Below are positions 25,879 through 33,906 of a stretch of 64,000 nt of DNA, piece after piece. Made by a program: the position numbers and the translations under genes. Every line of letters begins with the position of its first letter. Positions within the stretch are counted from its first letter, which is position 1. This stretch comes from Gordonia sediminis (lineage in GTDB: Bacteria; Actinomycetota; Actinomycetes; Mycobacteriales; Mycobacteriaceae). The DNA is taken from NCBI GenBank assembly GCA_004193205.1, contig RZUM01000009.1, forward strand, positions 1 through 64,000, written 5' to 3'. The notes under the pieces were generated by a model that saw only the letters and a program-made list of their open reading frames with translations, did no database searches and was not told the origin of the DNA.

Positions 25879-26937
25879 TCACCTCTTGGCCGCGTAGTTG
25901 CGGAATGCGTTGTTGGCGACCACCGCGAAGAGCAGCATGACGCCCATGAAGAACTTGAACCAGTCGGGGTTCCAGCCGGCGTAGACGATGCCCTGGTTCA
26001 CCATGCCGAAGATGAAGGCGCCGATCGCGGCACCGATGGCTGTTCCGTAGCCACCGGTGAGCAGGCAGCCGCCGACCACCGCGGCGATGATGTAGAAGAA
26101 CTCGTTGCCCACACCCTGACCGGACTGCACGGTGTCGAAGGCGAACAGCAGGTGCATGCCGACGAACCAGGCGCAGAACCCGACGAACATGAACAGGCCG
26201 ATCTTCACCGCGGTCACCGGGACACCGACCGCGCGGGCCGAGTCCTGGTTGCCGCCGACCGCGAAGATCCAGTTGCCGATCCGGGTCCGCATCAGCACCC
26301 AGGTGGCGACGAGGGTGAACAGAATCCACCACACCACCGTGATGCGCACCGAGACACCGAAGATCTCGAATGACGACGCGAAGACCTTCTGCGCGGAGTC
26401 GTAACCCTGCATATCCGAGATGGACGGGGTGGCGACCTGCCCGGTGACCAGCTTGGTGACCGCGAGGTTGATACCGGTGATCATCAGGAACGTCGACAGC
26501 GTGATCAAAAACGATGGGATCTTCGTCTTCATCACGAGGTAGCCGTTGAAGAATCCGACGCTCAGCGACAGGCACAGTGCCAGGATTGCGCCGAGCCAGA
26601 CATTGAGGTGCAGGTTGTAGGCGAGCATCGACGCCGCGAGCGAGGCGAAGGTCACCGCGACGCCGGTGGAGAGGTCGAACTCGCCGCCGATCATCAGGAC
26701 CGCGACACCGCAGGCCATGATGCCGATCGTGGAACTCGCGTAGAGGACGGTGGTCAGCGCCTCCGGGCTCCGGAACGGCGGCGCGACGATGAGGAAGAAG
26801 ATGAAGATCGCGATGGCGCCGAACAGCGCGCCGATCTCCGGTCGGAGCAGCATGCGCTGCAAGGGCTTCTGGCGCTTGACGCGCTCATCGGTGACGACCT
26901 TGTGAGTGTTGAGGTCGGCTTCTGCCTGTGTACTCAT
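25879..26937 (-). CDS. Sugar ABC transporter permease (RbsC/FrcB type)
   Basis: 352 residues, about 8-10 membrane segments after a charged 40-residue N-terminus. IMACGVAVLMIGGEFDLSTGV is the family hallmark of ribose/inositol-type permeases, and IFAVGGNQDSARAVGVPV is the EAA-like cytoplasmic loop that docks onto the ATPase. Forms the inner-membrane channel for a monosaccharide or inositol. Start ATG 26937 with AAGGGATTT upstream; 27 bases after the binding-protein stop. Confidence 0.93.
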   Translation of the reverse strand: MSTQAEADLNTHKVVTDERVKRQKPLQRMLLRPEIGALFGAIAIFIFFLIVAPPFRSPEALTTVLYASSTIGIMACGVAVLMIGGEFDLSTGVAVTFASLAASMLAYNLHLNVWLGAILALCLSLSVGFFNGYLVMKTKIPSFLITLSTFLMITGINLAVTKLVTGQVATPSISDMQGYDSAQKVFASSFEIFGVSVRITVVWWILFTLVATWVLMRTRIGNWIFAVGGNQDSARAVGVPVTAVKIGLFMFVGFCAWFVGMHLLFAFDTVQSGQGVGNEFFYIIAAVVGGCLLTGGYGTAIGAAIGAFIFGMVNQGIVYAGWNPDWFKFFMGVMLLFAVVANNAFRNYAAKR

Positions 26938-26964
26938 CGGTTCAAATCCCTTCTCGCCCGGCGA

Positions 26965-27990
26965 TCAGCGAGTGCCGTTCTTGGCGTAGTCGGCGACCTT
27001 GTCGATGTTCGACTGGTCGATGAAAGCGGGGCCGGTGAGGACGGCGTTGCCACCACCGATCGTGTTGCCGTTGGTCAGGTAGAGCCACAGCGAGTCCACC
27101 GCGAGGTAACCCTGCAGGTAGGGCTGCTGGTCGATCGCCCAGGCGACGTCACCGTTCTTGATCAGGTCGACCAGGGCGGCATTGGTGTCGAAGGTGGCGA
27201 CCTCCGCAGTCGAGCCGGCGTTGGCCTTGGACTGCACCGCGGTCTGCGCGATCGGGGCGCCGAGGGTCATGATCGCGTCGATCGACGGGTCCTGCTGGAG
27301 CTTGGCGGTCATCGTCGACTCGACCGACGGCATGTCCTTCGAGTTGACGTTGAGGATCTCGAACGAGCCGCTGGTGAAGCCTTCCTTGACGCCGGCGCAG
27401 CGGGATTCCAGGGCAACCTGCCCCTGTTCCTGGATCACGCAGAGGACGTGCTTCTTGCCCTCCTCGGTCAGGCGCTTGCCGGCAGCCTGGCCGGCGATCT
27501 TCTCGTCCTGACCGAAGTACTGCTGTACGCCCATGGCCTGCCAGTTGTCGTAGCCGGAGTTGAAGGCGCTCACCGGGATGCCGGCGGCCAGTGCCGCCTT
27601 GACCGCGGGGGCCATGGCGTCGGGCTTGGCCAGGGTGACCGCGATGCCGTCGACCTTCGAGTCGATCGCCGCCTGCACCAGGTTCGCCTGGTTCGGGGCC
27701 TCCGGGTCAGACGAGTACCGCAGCGTGACGTTGTCCTTCTTGGCGGCCATCTCCGCACCCTTGCGGACCAGATCCCAGAAGGAGTCACCGGGAACCTCGT
27801 GGGTGACCATCGCGATGGTCAGCGCTTCGGTCCCGGCACTGCCGACGCCGCCACCGCCGCTACCGCTGTCCTCCTTGCCACCCGTGCTCGAGCAACCTGC
27901 GGCAAGCACAACCGCGGCCGATGCCGCGGCGACGATCCCGAGGAGCCGGCGGGTACGGCGTCCGGTCGGGCGACGCGTTGTGGAATACAT
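26965..27990 (-). CDS. Sugar ABC transporter substrate-binding lipoprotein
   Basis: 341 residues. Twin-arginine-like basic start followed by the hydrophobic stretch LLGIVAAASAAVVLAAGC; the lipobox LAAGC puts Cys at about residue 33, anchoring the protein to the outer face of the membrane after a Gly/Ser-rich linker. The mature part is a type-1 periplasmic-binding protein (IAMVTHEVPGDSFWDLVRKGAEMAA, DGIAVTLAKPDAM, GIPVSAFNSGYDN), the ribose/inositol-binding class. First gene of the importer operon; two IolR-like sites lie about 90 bases upstream. Ligand presumably a cyclitol. Confidence 0.93.
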   Translation of the reverse strand: MYSTTRRPTGRRTRRLLGIVAAASAAVVLAAGCSSTGGKEDSGSGGGGVGSAGTEALTIAMVTHEVPGDSFWDLVRKGAEMAAKKDNVTLRYSSDPEAPNQANLVQAAIDSKVDGIAVTLAKPDAMAPAVKAALAAGIPVSAFNSGYDNWQAMGVQQYFGQDEKIAGQAAGKRLTEEGKKHVLCVIQEQGQVALESRCAGVKEGFTSGSFEILNVNSKDMPSVESTMTAKLQQDPSIDAIMTLGAPIAQTAVQSKANAGSTAEVATFDTNAALVDLIKNGDVAWAIDQQPYLQGYLAVDSLWLYLTNGNTIGGGNAVLTGPAFIDQSNIDKVADYAKNGTR

Positions 27991-28071
27991 CGTTGTCTCT
28001 TCCCTTTCGATCTGCAGAGTGTCCTGCGAGCCACTCCCTTGGTGAAGATGTAATACCCGTCACACGGTTTG

Positions 28072-28092
28072 TGTCAAGACTTTGTCAAGACA
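28072..28092. promoter_or_regulatory. Tandem IolR-like sites upstream of the ABC operon
   Basis: TGTCAAGACT (28072-28081, 9/10) and TGTCAAGACA (28083-28092, 10/10 in reverse complement) are spaced 11 bases apart, one helical turn. The sequence GTCAAGACTTTGTC shared with the reverse complement of 30826-30840 makes these two promoter regions alike over about 25 bases. Located 82-102 bases upstream of the binding-protein start. Confidence 0.65.
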
Positions 28093-28109
28093 TTCTGATT
28101 AATTCGAGG

Positions 28110-29528
28110 TCACCGCGGTCCGACGGCGCGCGCTCCCGCACCCGATGGCAGCCGCAGAGCACCCACCGCACACCCCGCCATCAGAGCGGCGAGGAGTATG
28201 AAGGCCGCCGAGTACGCGCCGGCCGGAAGCCCGGCCACGCCTGCCAGAGCCGACACGGCCACCGCCGCGAGCGCCACACCGAACGCCGACCCGAGTTCCT
28301 GGACCGCGGCGTGCACGGCGTTGGCATCGCTGAGTTCGTCGGCCTCGACGTCGGCGAAGGCGAGGGTGTTGTACGCCGAGAAGCCGACCGAGCGCAGCGC
28401 CCCCGAGATCACCAGCACGAGGGCGATCACCACCCCGGAGGTCGTGGGCCCGAGGGCCGCCAGCGCACCGAACGCGAGCACCGACACCGACAGGTCCACC
28501 ACGAGGACACGCCGAATGCCCCAGCGCCGCATCAGCGGTGTGGTGATCGGTTTGATCACCACGTTGCCCACGAACAGTGCCGCGACCATCGCGCCCGCGG
28601 CGACCGGAGTCCAGCCGAACTGCAGCTGGAACATCAGTGGCAGCAGGAACGGCACCGCGCTGATCACGACGCGGTAGAGAGTGCCGTAGCCGACCACCGA
28701 GGCGAACGACGACACGCGCAGCACACCGAGATTCAGCAACGGGTGGGGGGCCGAACGCAATCGCCGGTGCGCGCCGACGCCGAGGACCACCGATGCCACG
28801 GCACCGGCCGCCACGACCGCCCACCTCGTCGGCTCGGCCGCGACCTCCTGCGCGGCCATCATCGCCGCGCCGACGGCGAGCGTGGTCAGGGCGACACCCG
28901 CCACGTCGAGCGGGCGCCGCCCGGCGTGCGTCTCGACTGGGCGACACCATATGGCCGCCGCACCGAGACCGACGATCCCGATCGGGATGTTGATGGCGAA
29001 GATGAACCGCCAGTCCGCGTGGGTGACGATCACGCCACCGAGCAACGGCGCCACCACCGGTGCGATCAGCGCCGGCCACGTCAGGTAGGCGATGGCGCGG
29101 ACCAGTTGGCCTCGGTCGACGGTGCGCAGCACCGCCAACCGACCGACCGGCACCATCATCGCCCCGCCCGCCGCCTGCAACACCCGCATCGCGACCAGCA
29201 CCGGCAGACTCGGCGCCAGCGCACACCCCACCGAGGCTGCGGTGAACACCGCCAGCGCGATCAGGAAGACCCGCCGGACGCCGAACCGGTCGGCGACCCA
29301 CCCCGACAGCGGGATCAGGACCGCCAGGGTGATGAGGTAGGAGGTCGCGACGACGGTCGCGTCCAGCGGGCGCACCCCCAGGTCGTCGGCGATCGCCGGG
29401 AGCGCGGTCACGACGATCGTGGCGTCGAGGATCTCCATGAACATCGCGCCGGCGCCCAGCAGCGCGAGCGAATAGGGGAATCCGTCCGATCGCGGGGCCG
29501 CTCCGCCACTCCCGAGCCGCCGGATCAC
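28110..29528 (-). CDS. MFS exporter, DHA2 (EmrB/QacA) family
   Basis: 472 residues from a GTG at 29528 that overlaps the stop of the upstream Gfo/Idh gene (GTGA). The first membrane segment and motif MEILDATIVVTALPAIADDLGV is the hallmark of 14-helix drug:H+ antiporters; motif A-like GWVADRFGVRRVF follows and RVLQAAGGAMMVPVGRL gives motif B/C-like features. Such proteins export drugs or metabolites. Tight coupling to an oxidoreductase in a catabolic island is unusual; it may export a toxic or dead-end cyclitol product. Confidence 0.88.
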   Translation of the reverse strand: MIRRLGSGGAAPRSDGFPYSLALLGAGAMFMEILDATIVVTALPAIADDLGVRPLDATVVATSYLITLAVLIPLSGWVADRFGVRRVFLIALAVFTAASVGCALAPSLPVLVAMRVLQAAGGAMMVPVGRLAVLRTVDRGQLVRAIAYLTWPALIAPVVAPLLGGVIVTHADWRFIFAINIPIGIVGLGAAAIWCRPVETHAGRRPLDVAGVALTTLAVGAAMMAAQEVAAEPTRWAVVAAGAVASVVLGVGAHRRLRSAPHPLLNLGVLRVSSFASVVGYGTLYRVVISAVPFLLPLMFQLQFGWTPVAAGAMVAALFVGNVVIKPITTPLMRRWGIRRVLVVDLSVSVLAFGALAALGPTTSGVVIALVLVISGALRSVGFSAYNTLAFADVEADELSDANAVHAAVQELGSAFGVALAAVAVSALAGVAGLPAGAYSAAFILLAALMAGCAVGALRLPSGAGARAVGPR

Positions 29529-30748
29529 ACCTTCGGCGCGGCCGGCGCCACCCATGTGCCCTCGAAAACCGAGGTGGTCATCGCGTCGAGGACCTCGGCG
29601 CTGCGCACGGCGTCGACGATGGTCGCGCCCACCGGGGCCGCACCCGCCGGGGCGCCGATCGACGCGCAGAAGCGGGCCGCCTCGATGACCTTGAGGTCGT
29701 CGTAGCTCATCGGATTCGCCGCGCCGGGCTGGAACGCCGCGTAGTCCCCGTTACCCGGTCCGACGTACATCGTCGATACCGACTGGTCCTGGAAGGCGCC
29801 ACCGGCACCGACCTCGAGTTCACCCATGCGCCGGTAGTCCCAGCGCACGACGCCCTTGGTGCCGTGGACCTCGAAGCCGTAGGAGTTCTGCTCGCCCACC
29901 GACACGCGGCTGGCCTCGAGGACACATCGTGCCCCCGACGCCATCCGCATCTGAGCCGAGACGAAGTCCTCGTTCTCCACCGGGCCGCGCTCCCCACCCG
30001 AGGCGAGCTGGTGACCCGCGGTGGCGCCAGTCGGCTTCGGCCGCTCGGGGATGAAGATCGCGGTGTCGGCGACCAGCGAGTCGATGTCGCCGAGCAGGAA
30101 CCACACCAGATCCGCGCCGTGCGAGGCGAGATCGCCGAGGACCCCGTTGCCGCCGCGGTCGCGCTGGAAACGCCAGCTCAGGGCCCCGTCGGGATGAGCC
30201 GCGTAGTCACTGAACAGCCGGAACCGCGCGTGGGTGACCTCGCCGATCTCACCCGCCGCGATCAGGTCACGCGCGGCGGCGACCGCGGGCACGTTGCGGT
30301 AGTTGAAGCCGACCGCGGTGCGGACCCCGGCGGCCCGCGCCGCGTCGGCGACCGCGCGCGCGTCGTCGGCGGACAATCCCACGGGCTTCTCGATCCACAG
30401 ATGCTTGCCGGCCCCGACCACCGCACAGCCGATGTCGCGGTGCAGGAAGTTGGGCGCGGTCACGCTGACCGCGGCGATCGTCGGATCGTCGACCACCTGC
30501 TGCCAGTCCGACACCGTGGTCGGCACGTCGAACTGGGCCGCGGCCGCGGCCGCGCGGTCGGTCACCTCATCGGCGATGACGCTCAGCCTCGGTACCGGGT
30601 TCAACTCCGGGTAGTGGTGGCGGACCCGGGCGTAGGCCTGCGCATGCGCGCGGCCCATCCAACCGAATCCGATGATGGCGACCGGGAGGGTCACCTGCGT
30701 GCGATCTGTGACATCGACCTGCGATTCGGTCACGGTGGTCAGAGCCAT
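29525..30748 (-). CDS. Gfo/Idh/MocA oxidoreductase
   Basis: 407 residues, longer than typical. Rossmann motif IIGFGWMGRAHAQAYARV, IEKPVGLS as the EKP site, GFNYRNVPAVAAARDLI, and the substrate-domain DRGGNGVLGDLASHGADLVWFL with conserved Asp and His. The GFGWMGrvHaqay and WRFQR-x3-G-GvlgDlgSH patterns are common to a subgroup found in inositol and sugar catabolic clusters. NAD(P)-linked oxidation of a polyol is expected. First gene of a two-gene minus-strand operon divergent from iolC; the shared region carries three IolR-like sites. Confidence 0.9.
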   Translation of the reverse strand: MALTTVTESQVDVTDRTQVTLPVAIIGFGWMGRAHAQAYARVRHHYPELNPVPRLSVIADEVTDRAAAAAAQFDVPTTVSDWQQVVDDPTIAAVSVTAPNFLHRDIGCAVVGAGKHLWIEKPVGLSADDARAVADAARAAGVRTAVGFNYRNVPAVAAARDLIAAGEIGEVTHARFRLFSDYAAHPDGALSWRFQRDRGGNGVLGDLASHGADLVWFLLGDIDSLVADTAIFIPERPKPTGATAGHQLASGGERGPVENEDFVSAQMRMASGARCVLEASRVSVGEQNSYGFEVHGTKGVVRWDYRRMGELEVGAGGAFQDQSVSTMYVGPGNGDYAAFQPGAANPMSYDDLKVIEAARFCASIGAPAGAAPVGATIVDAVRSAEVLDAMTTSVFEGTWVAPAAPKV

Positions 30749-30803
30749 GTAGACATCCTTTCGACACGGGCGGGTGGACCCCTTGTGATTTGTGACACCA
30801 GTA

Positions 30804-30837
30804 TGTCAGGTAAGAATGTCAGGACAAAGTCTTGACA
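30804..30837. promoter_or_regulatory. IolR-like operator cluster between the iolC and Gfo/Idh operons
   Basis: Three related words: TGTCAGGTAA (30804-30813, weak), TGTCAGGACA (30817-30826, 10/10 in reverse complement) and AGTCTTGACA (30828-30837, 9/10). They lie 56-89 bases upstream of the minus-strand oxidoreductase and 99-132 upstream of iolC, so a single repressor could control both divergent operons. Confidence 0.65.
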
Positions 30838-30935
30838 TTTGTCTGTGAACTGACGCACAGTGGTAGCCAAGGCCGACGACGGAACTCGACATCCTCGGAC
30901 GACCACCTGTCCCAACCACGAGCAGGGAGCACTAC

Positions 30936-31922
30936 GTGACCGCAGAACGCGAGACACCGACCTTCGATGTACTGGCCATCGGCCGCAGCGGTGTCGACAT
31001 CTATCCGCAGCAGATCGGCGTCGGCCTCGAGGAGGTGACCAGCTTCGGCAAGTTCCTCGGCGGCAGCGCCGCCAACGTGACCGTGGCCGCGGCCCGTCTC
31101 GGGCAGCGTAGCGCGCTGATCTCCGGCGTCGGCGACGACCCGTTCGGCCGCTTCGTCCGCAACGAGCTGGCCCGCCTCGGTGTCGACAACCGCTACGTCT
31201 CGATCGACGAGGTGTACCCGACCCCGGTGACCTTCTGCGAGATCTTCCCGCCAGACGACTTCCCGCTGTATTTCTACCGTAGGCCCGCTGCGCCGGACCT
31301 GCAGATCGAAGTCGCCGACATCGACACCCAGGCCGTGCACGACGCCCGCCTGTACTGGTCGACGGTCACCGGCTTGTCCGAAGAGCCCTCGCGCAGTGCT
31401 CATTTCGCCGCCTGGGAAGCTCGCGGCCGACAGTCGCTGACCGTGCTGGACCTCGACTACCGCCCGATGTTCTGGGACAGCCCCGCGACCGCCACCGAGC
31501 AGGTCCGCAAGGCTCTGGCGCATGTCACCGTTGCCGTCGGCAACAAGGAGGAATGCGAGATCGCGGTCGGCGAGACCGACCCGCACAAGGCGGCCGACGC
31601 ACTGCTCGATCTCGGCGTCGAACTCGCGATCGTCAAGCAGGGACCGCGCGGCGTGTTGGGCAAGACCCGCAAGGAGACCGTCGAGGTCGCCCCGATCCCC
31701 GTCGACGTCGTCAACGGCCTCGGCGCCGGTGACAGCTTCGGCGGCACGCTGTGCAACGGCCTGCTCTCCGGCTGGCCGCTGGAGAAGATCCTGCTGCACG
31801 CCAACGCCGCGGGCGCCATCGTCGCCGGCCGCCTCGAGTGCTCCACCGCCATGCCCACCGCCGATGAGGTCGCCGAACTCGCCGCCTCCGCACAGAACAC
31901 ACAGGAGAAGATCAATGTCTGA
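30936..31922 (+). CDS. iolC: 5-dehydro-2-deoxygluconokinase
   Basis: 328 residues from a GTG. PfkB-family carbohydrate kinase: the N-terminal GRSGVDIYPQQIGVGLEEVTSF and FLGGSAANVTVAAARLG are the IolC substrate-side pattern, and DVVNGLGAGDSFGGTLCNGLL is the PfkB signature with the catalytic Asp and anion hole GAGD. It phosphorylates 5-dehydro-2-deoxy-D-gluconate using ATP in the inositol pathway. First gene of the core iol run; the aldolase gene starts inside its last codons. Confidence 0.94.
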   Translation: MTAERETPTFDVLAIGRSGVDIYPQQIGVGLEEVTSFGKFLGGSAANVTVAAARLGQRSALISGVGDDPFGRFVRNELARLGVDNRYVSIDEVYPTPVTFCEIFPPDDFPLYFYRRPAAPDLQIEVADIDTQAVHDARLYWSTVTGLSEEPSRSAHFAAWEARGRQSLTVLDLDYRPMFWDSPATATEQVRKALAHVTVAVGNKEECEIAVGETDPHKAADALLDLGVELAIVKQGPRGVLGKTRKETVEVAPIPVDVVNGLGAGDSFGGTLCNGLLSGWPLEKILLHANAAGAIVAGRLECSTAMPTADEVAELAASAQNTQEKINV

Positions 31923-32847
31923 GGCCGCCACCACGACCGGGCCGGCGGGCCTGCACCGCCTCGGCTCCACCCCGACGTGCTCTGACTACGCCGAGGTGAC
32001 CGCCGTGCGCGCACAGCACCCGGCCGCGATCGCCGAGGCCTGGGCACGCCGCCGTCGCCGCAGCACCGTCACCGGTTCGGACCGGCTGATGATCGTCGCG
32101 GCCGACCACCCGGCCCGCGGCGCACTGGCGGTCGGCTCCAACCCGACCGCGATGAGCAGCCGCTCAGATCTGCTCGATCGACTCCGCACCGCGCTGGCCA
32201 ACCCGGGTGTCGACGGCGTGCTGGCCACCTCCGACATCCTGGAGGACCTGCTGCTGCTCGGCGCGCTCGAGGACAAGGTTGTGTTCTCGTCGATGAACCG
32301 CGGCGGCCTCGCCGGCGCGAGCTTCGAACTCGACGACCGGATGACCGCCGCCACCGCATCCTGGACCATCGACGCGGGCCTCAACGGCGCGAAGATGCTG
32401 TGCCGCGTGGACCTGTCCGACCCGGGCACACTGAACATGATGACCGCGTGTGCCGCCGCGATCGACGAGCTCGCCGCGGGCGGCTCGATTGCGATGCTCG
32501 AACCGTTCCTGTCGTCGCGGGTCGACGGCAAGGTCCGCAACGATCTCAGTCCCGACGCCGTGATCAAGTCGATGCACATCATCCAGGGCCTCGGTTCGAC
32601 CACCGCCTACACCTGGCTGAAGCTGCCCGTCGTCGACGAGATGGAACGCGTCATGGATGCGACCACGATGCCGACCCTGCTCCTGGGTGGCGACCCACAG
32701 ACCGCGCCGGACGAGACCTTCGCGAGCTGGGAACGCGCCCTTCGGATTCCGTCGGTGCGCGGCCTGATCGTCGGCCGTACCCTGCTCTACCCCTCCGACG
32801 ATGATGTGGCGACCGCGGTTGACACGGCCGTGAACCTGGTGAGGTGA
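31915..32847 (+). CDS. Cgl0159-type (beta/alpha)8 aldolase-like protein of the iol cluster
   Basis: 310 residues; ATG 31915 lies 8 bases inside iolC with AGGAGAAG before it. It resembles the protein next to iolC in corynebacterial iol clusters, annotated variously as deoxyribose-phosphate-aldolase-like. Features: DRLMIVAADHPARGALAVG near the start (Asp/His as in class I aldolases of the DeoC/FbaB superfamily), GLNGAKMLCRVDL with a candidate Schiff-base Lys, and IQGLGSTTAYTWLKLPV with another Lys. It likely cleaves DKGP (the product of IolC) to DHAP and malonate semialdehyde in place of IolJ; this is inferred from position. Confidence 0.8.
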   Translation: MSEAATTTGPAGLHRLGSTPTCSDYAEVTAVRAQHPAAIAEAWARRRRRSTVTGSDRLMIVAADHPARGALAVGSNPTAMSSRSDLLDRLRTALANPGVDGVLATSDILEDLLLLGALEDKVVFSSMNRGGLAGASFELDDRMTAATASWTIDAGLNGAKMLCRVDLSDPGTLNMMTACAAAIDELAAGGSIAMLEPFLSSRVDGKVRNDLSPDAVIKSMHIIQGLGSTTAYTWLKLPVVDEMERVMDATTMPTLLLGGDPQTAPDETFASWERALRIPSVRGLIVGRTLLYPSDDDVATAVDTAVNLVR

Positions 32848-32854
32848 TCAAACG

Positions 32855-33730
32855 ATGAACAGCAAGTACTACATTCCCGCCAAGAGTGCATCCGCGCCGC
32901 TCACGGTGGACGTGACACCGGAGTCGGCCGGTTGGACCGAGTCCTCGTTGTTCGTCATCGAACTCGGTGCCGGCGATTCCGTCAGCCGCAAGAGCGGGGT
33001 CGACGAGATCATCGTCATCCCGCTCGCCGGGTCGGCGAGCGTGGAGGCCGAGGGTATCGCGTTCGAACTGACCGGGCGCGCCAGCGTTTTCGACGGTCCG
33101 AGCGACTTCGCCTACGTCGGTCGCGACACCGAGTTCACGGTGTCCAGCGAGGCGGGTGGCCGATTCGCCCTGTGCGGTGCGCGGGCGAAGAAGAAACTGC
33201 CGTTTCGCTATGGCCCCGCCGCCGACATCCCGGTGGAGCTGCGCGGCGCCGGCAACTGCAGCCGGCAGGTGCACAACTTCGGCACCGCGGGCGTATTCGA
33301 GGCCGACTCGATCATCGCCTGCGAGGTCATCACACCCGGCGGCAACTGGTCCAGCTACCCCGCACACAAGCACGACGAGAACTCCGAGATCGAATCGCAG
33401 CTCGAGGAGATCTACTACTTCGAGATCGCAGACGGAGAAGGCGGGACACCGGGATTCGGATACCACCGGGTGTACGGAACCCCCGAACGTCCGATCGAGG
33501 TCCTCGAAGAGGTCCGCAGCGGTGACGTGGTGCTCGTGCCCCACGGCTACCACGGTCCTTCGATCGCCGCCCCCGGCTATCACATGTACTACCTCAATGT
33601 GATGGCCGGTCCGGGCGACGAACGCGCCTGGATGATCTGCGACGACCCGGCACACACCTGGCTGCGCGGCAGTTGGGAGCATCAGGAAGTCGATCCCCGG
33701 CTCCCGCTGCACGAGAAACGATCTCGCTGA
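32855..33730 (+). CDS. iolB: 5-deoxy-glucuronate isomerase
   Basis: 291 residues, a bicupin. WSSYPAHKHDENSEIESQLEEIYYFEI is the IolB core, with His-His and Glu metal ligands (HKHDE, later Glu), and VLVPHGYHGPSIAAPGYHMYYLNVMAGP the second. It isomerises 5-deoxy-D-glucuronate to 5-dehydro-2-deoxygluconate. GAGGTGATC precedes the ATG, 7 bases after the aldolase stop, so the gene belongs to the iolC operon. The closing DDPAHTWLRGSW is also a family feature. Confidence 0.95.
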   Translation: MNSKYYIPAKSASAPLTVDVTPESAGWTESSLFVIELGAGDSVSRKSGVDEIIVIPLAGSASVEAEGIAFELTGRASVFDGPSDFAYVGRDTEFTVSSEAGGRFALCGARAKKKLPFRYGPAADIPVELRGAGNCSRQVHNFGTAGVFEADSIIACEVITPGGNWSSYPAHKHDENSEIESQLEEIYYFEIADGEGGTPGFGYHRVYGTPERPIEVLEEVRSGDVVLVPHGYHGPSIAAPGYHMYYLNVMAGPGDERAWMICDDPAHTWLRGSWEHQEVDPRLPLHEKRSR

Positions 33731-33759
33731 TCCTACCCATCTGCTGACCGCCTGACCCC

Positions 33760-33865
33760 CCGCTGATCGAGTAGCCGCGAACGTAGTGAGTGGCGTATCG
33801 AGATCACACCGAATCCGCTGATCGAGTAGCCGCGAACGTAGTGAGTGGCGTATCGAGATCACACA
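33760..33865. repeat. Two direct copies of the GATCGAGTAGC repeat before iolD
   Basis: Units at 33760-33810 and 33815-33865 (55-bp period) start CCGCTGATCGAGTAGCCGCG, pass through AACGTAGTGAGTGGCG and end TATCGAGATCACAC. They are almost identical and occupy most of the iolB-iolD gap. Same family as the arrays at 16501-16770 and 37025-37349. A spurious in-frame extension of iolD runs through them. Confidence 0.85.
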
Positions 33866-33906
33866 CCATCACCCCCCAACCGAACCCCGACCAGAAAGAA
33901 GCCATC

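Noticed and set aside
33790-33906. 39-codon N-terminal extension of iolD from an in-frame ATG
   Set aside because: The extension is translated repeat DNA (both 55-bp units) and lacks family similarity; the GTG at 33907 with AAAGAAG upstream gives the normal IolD N-terminus.
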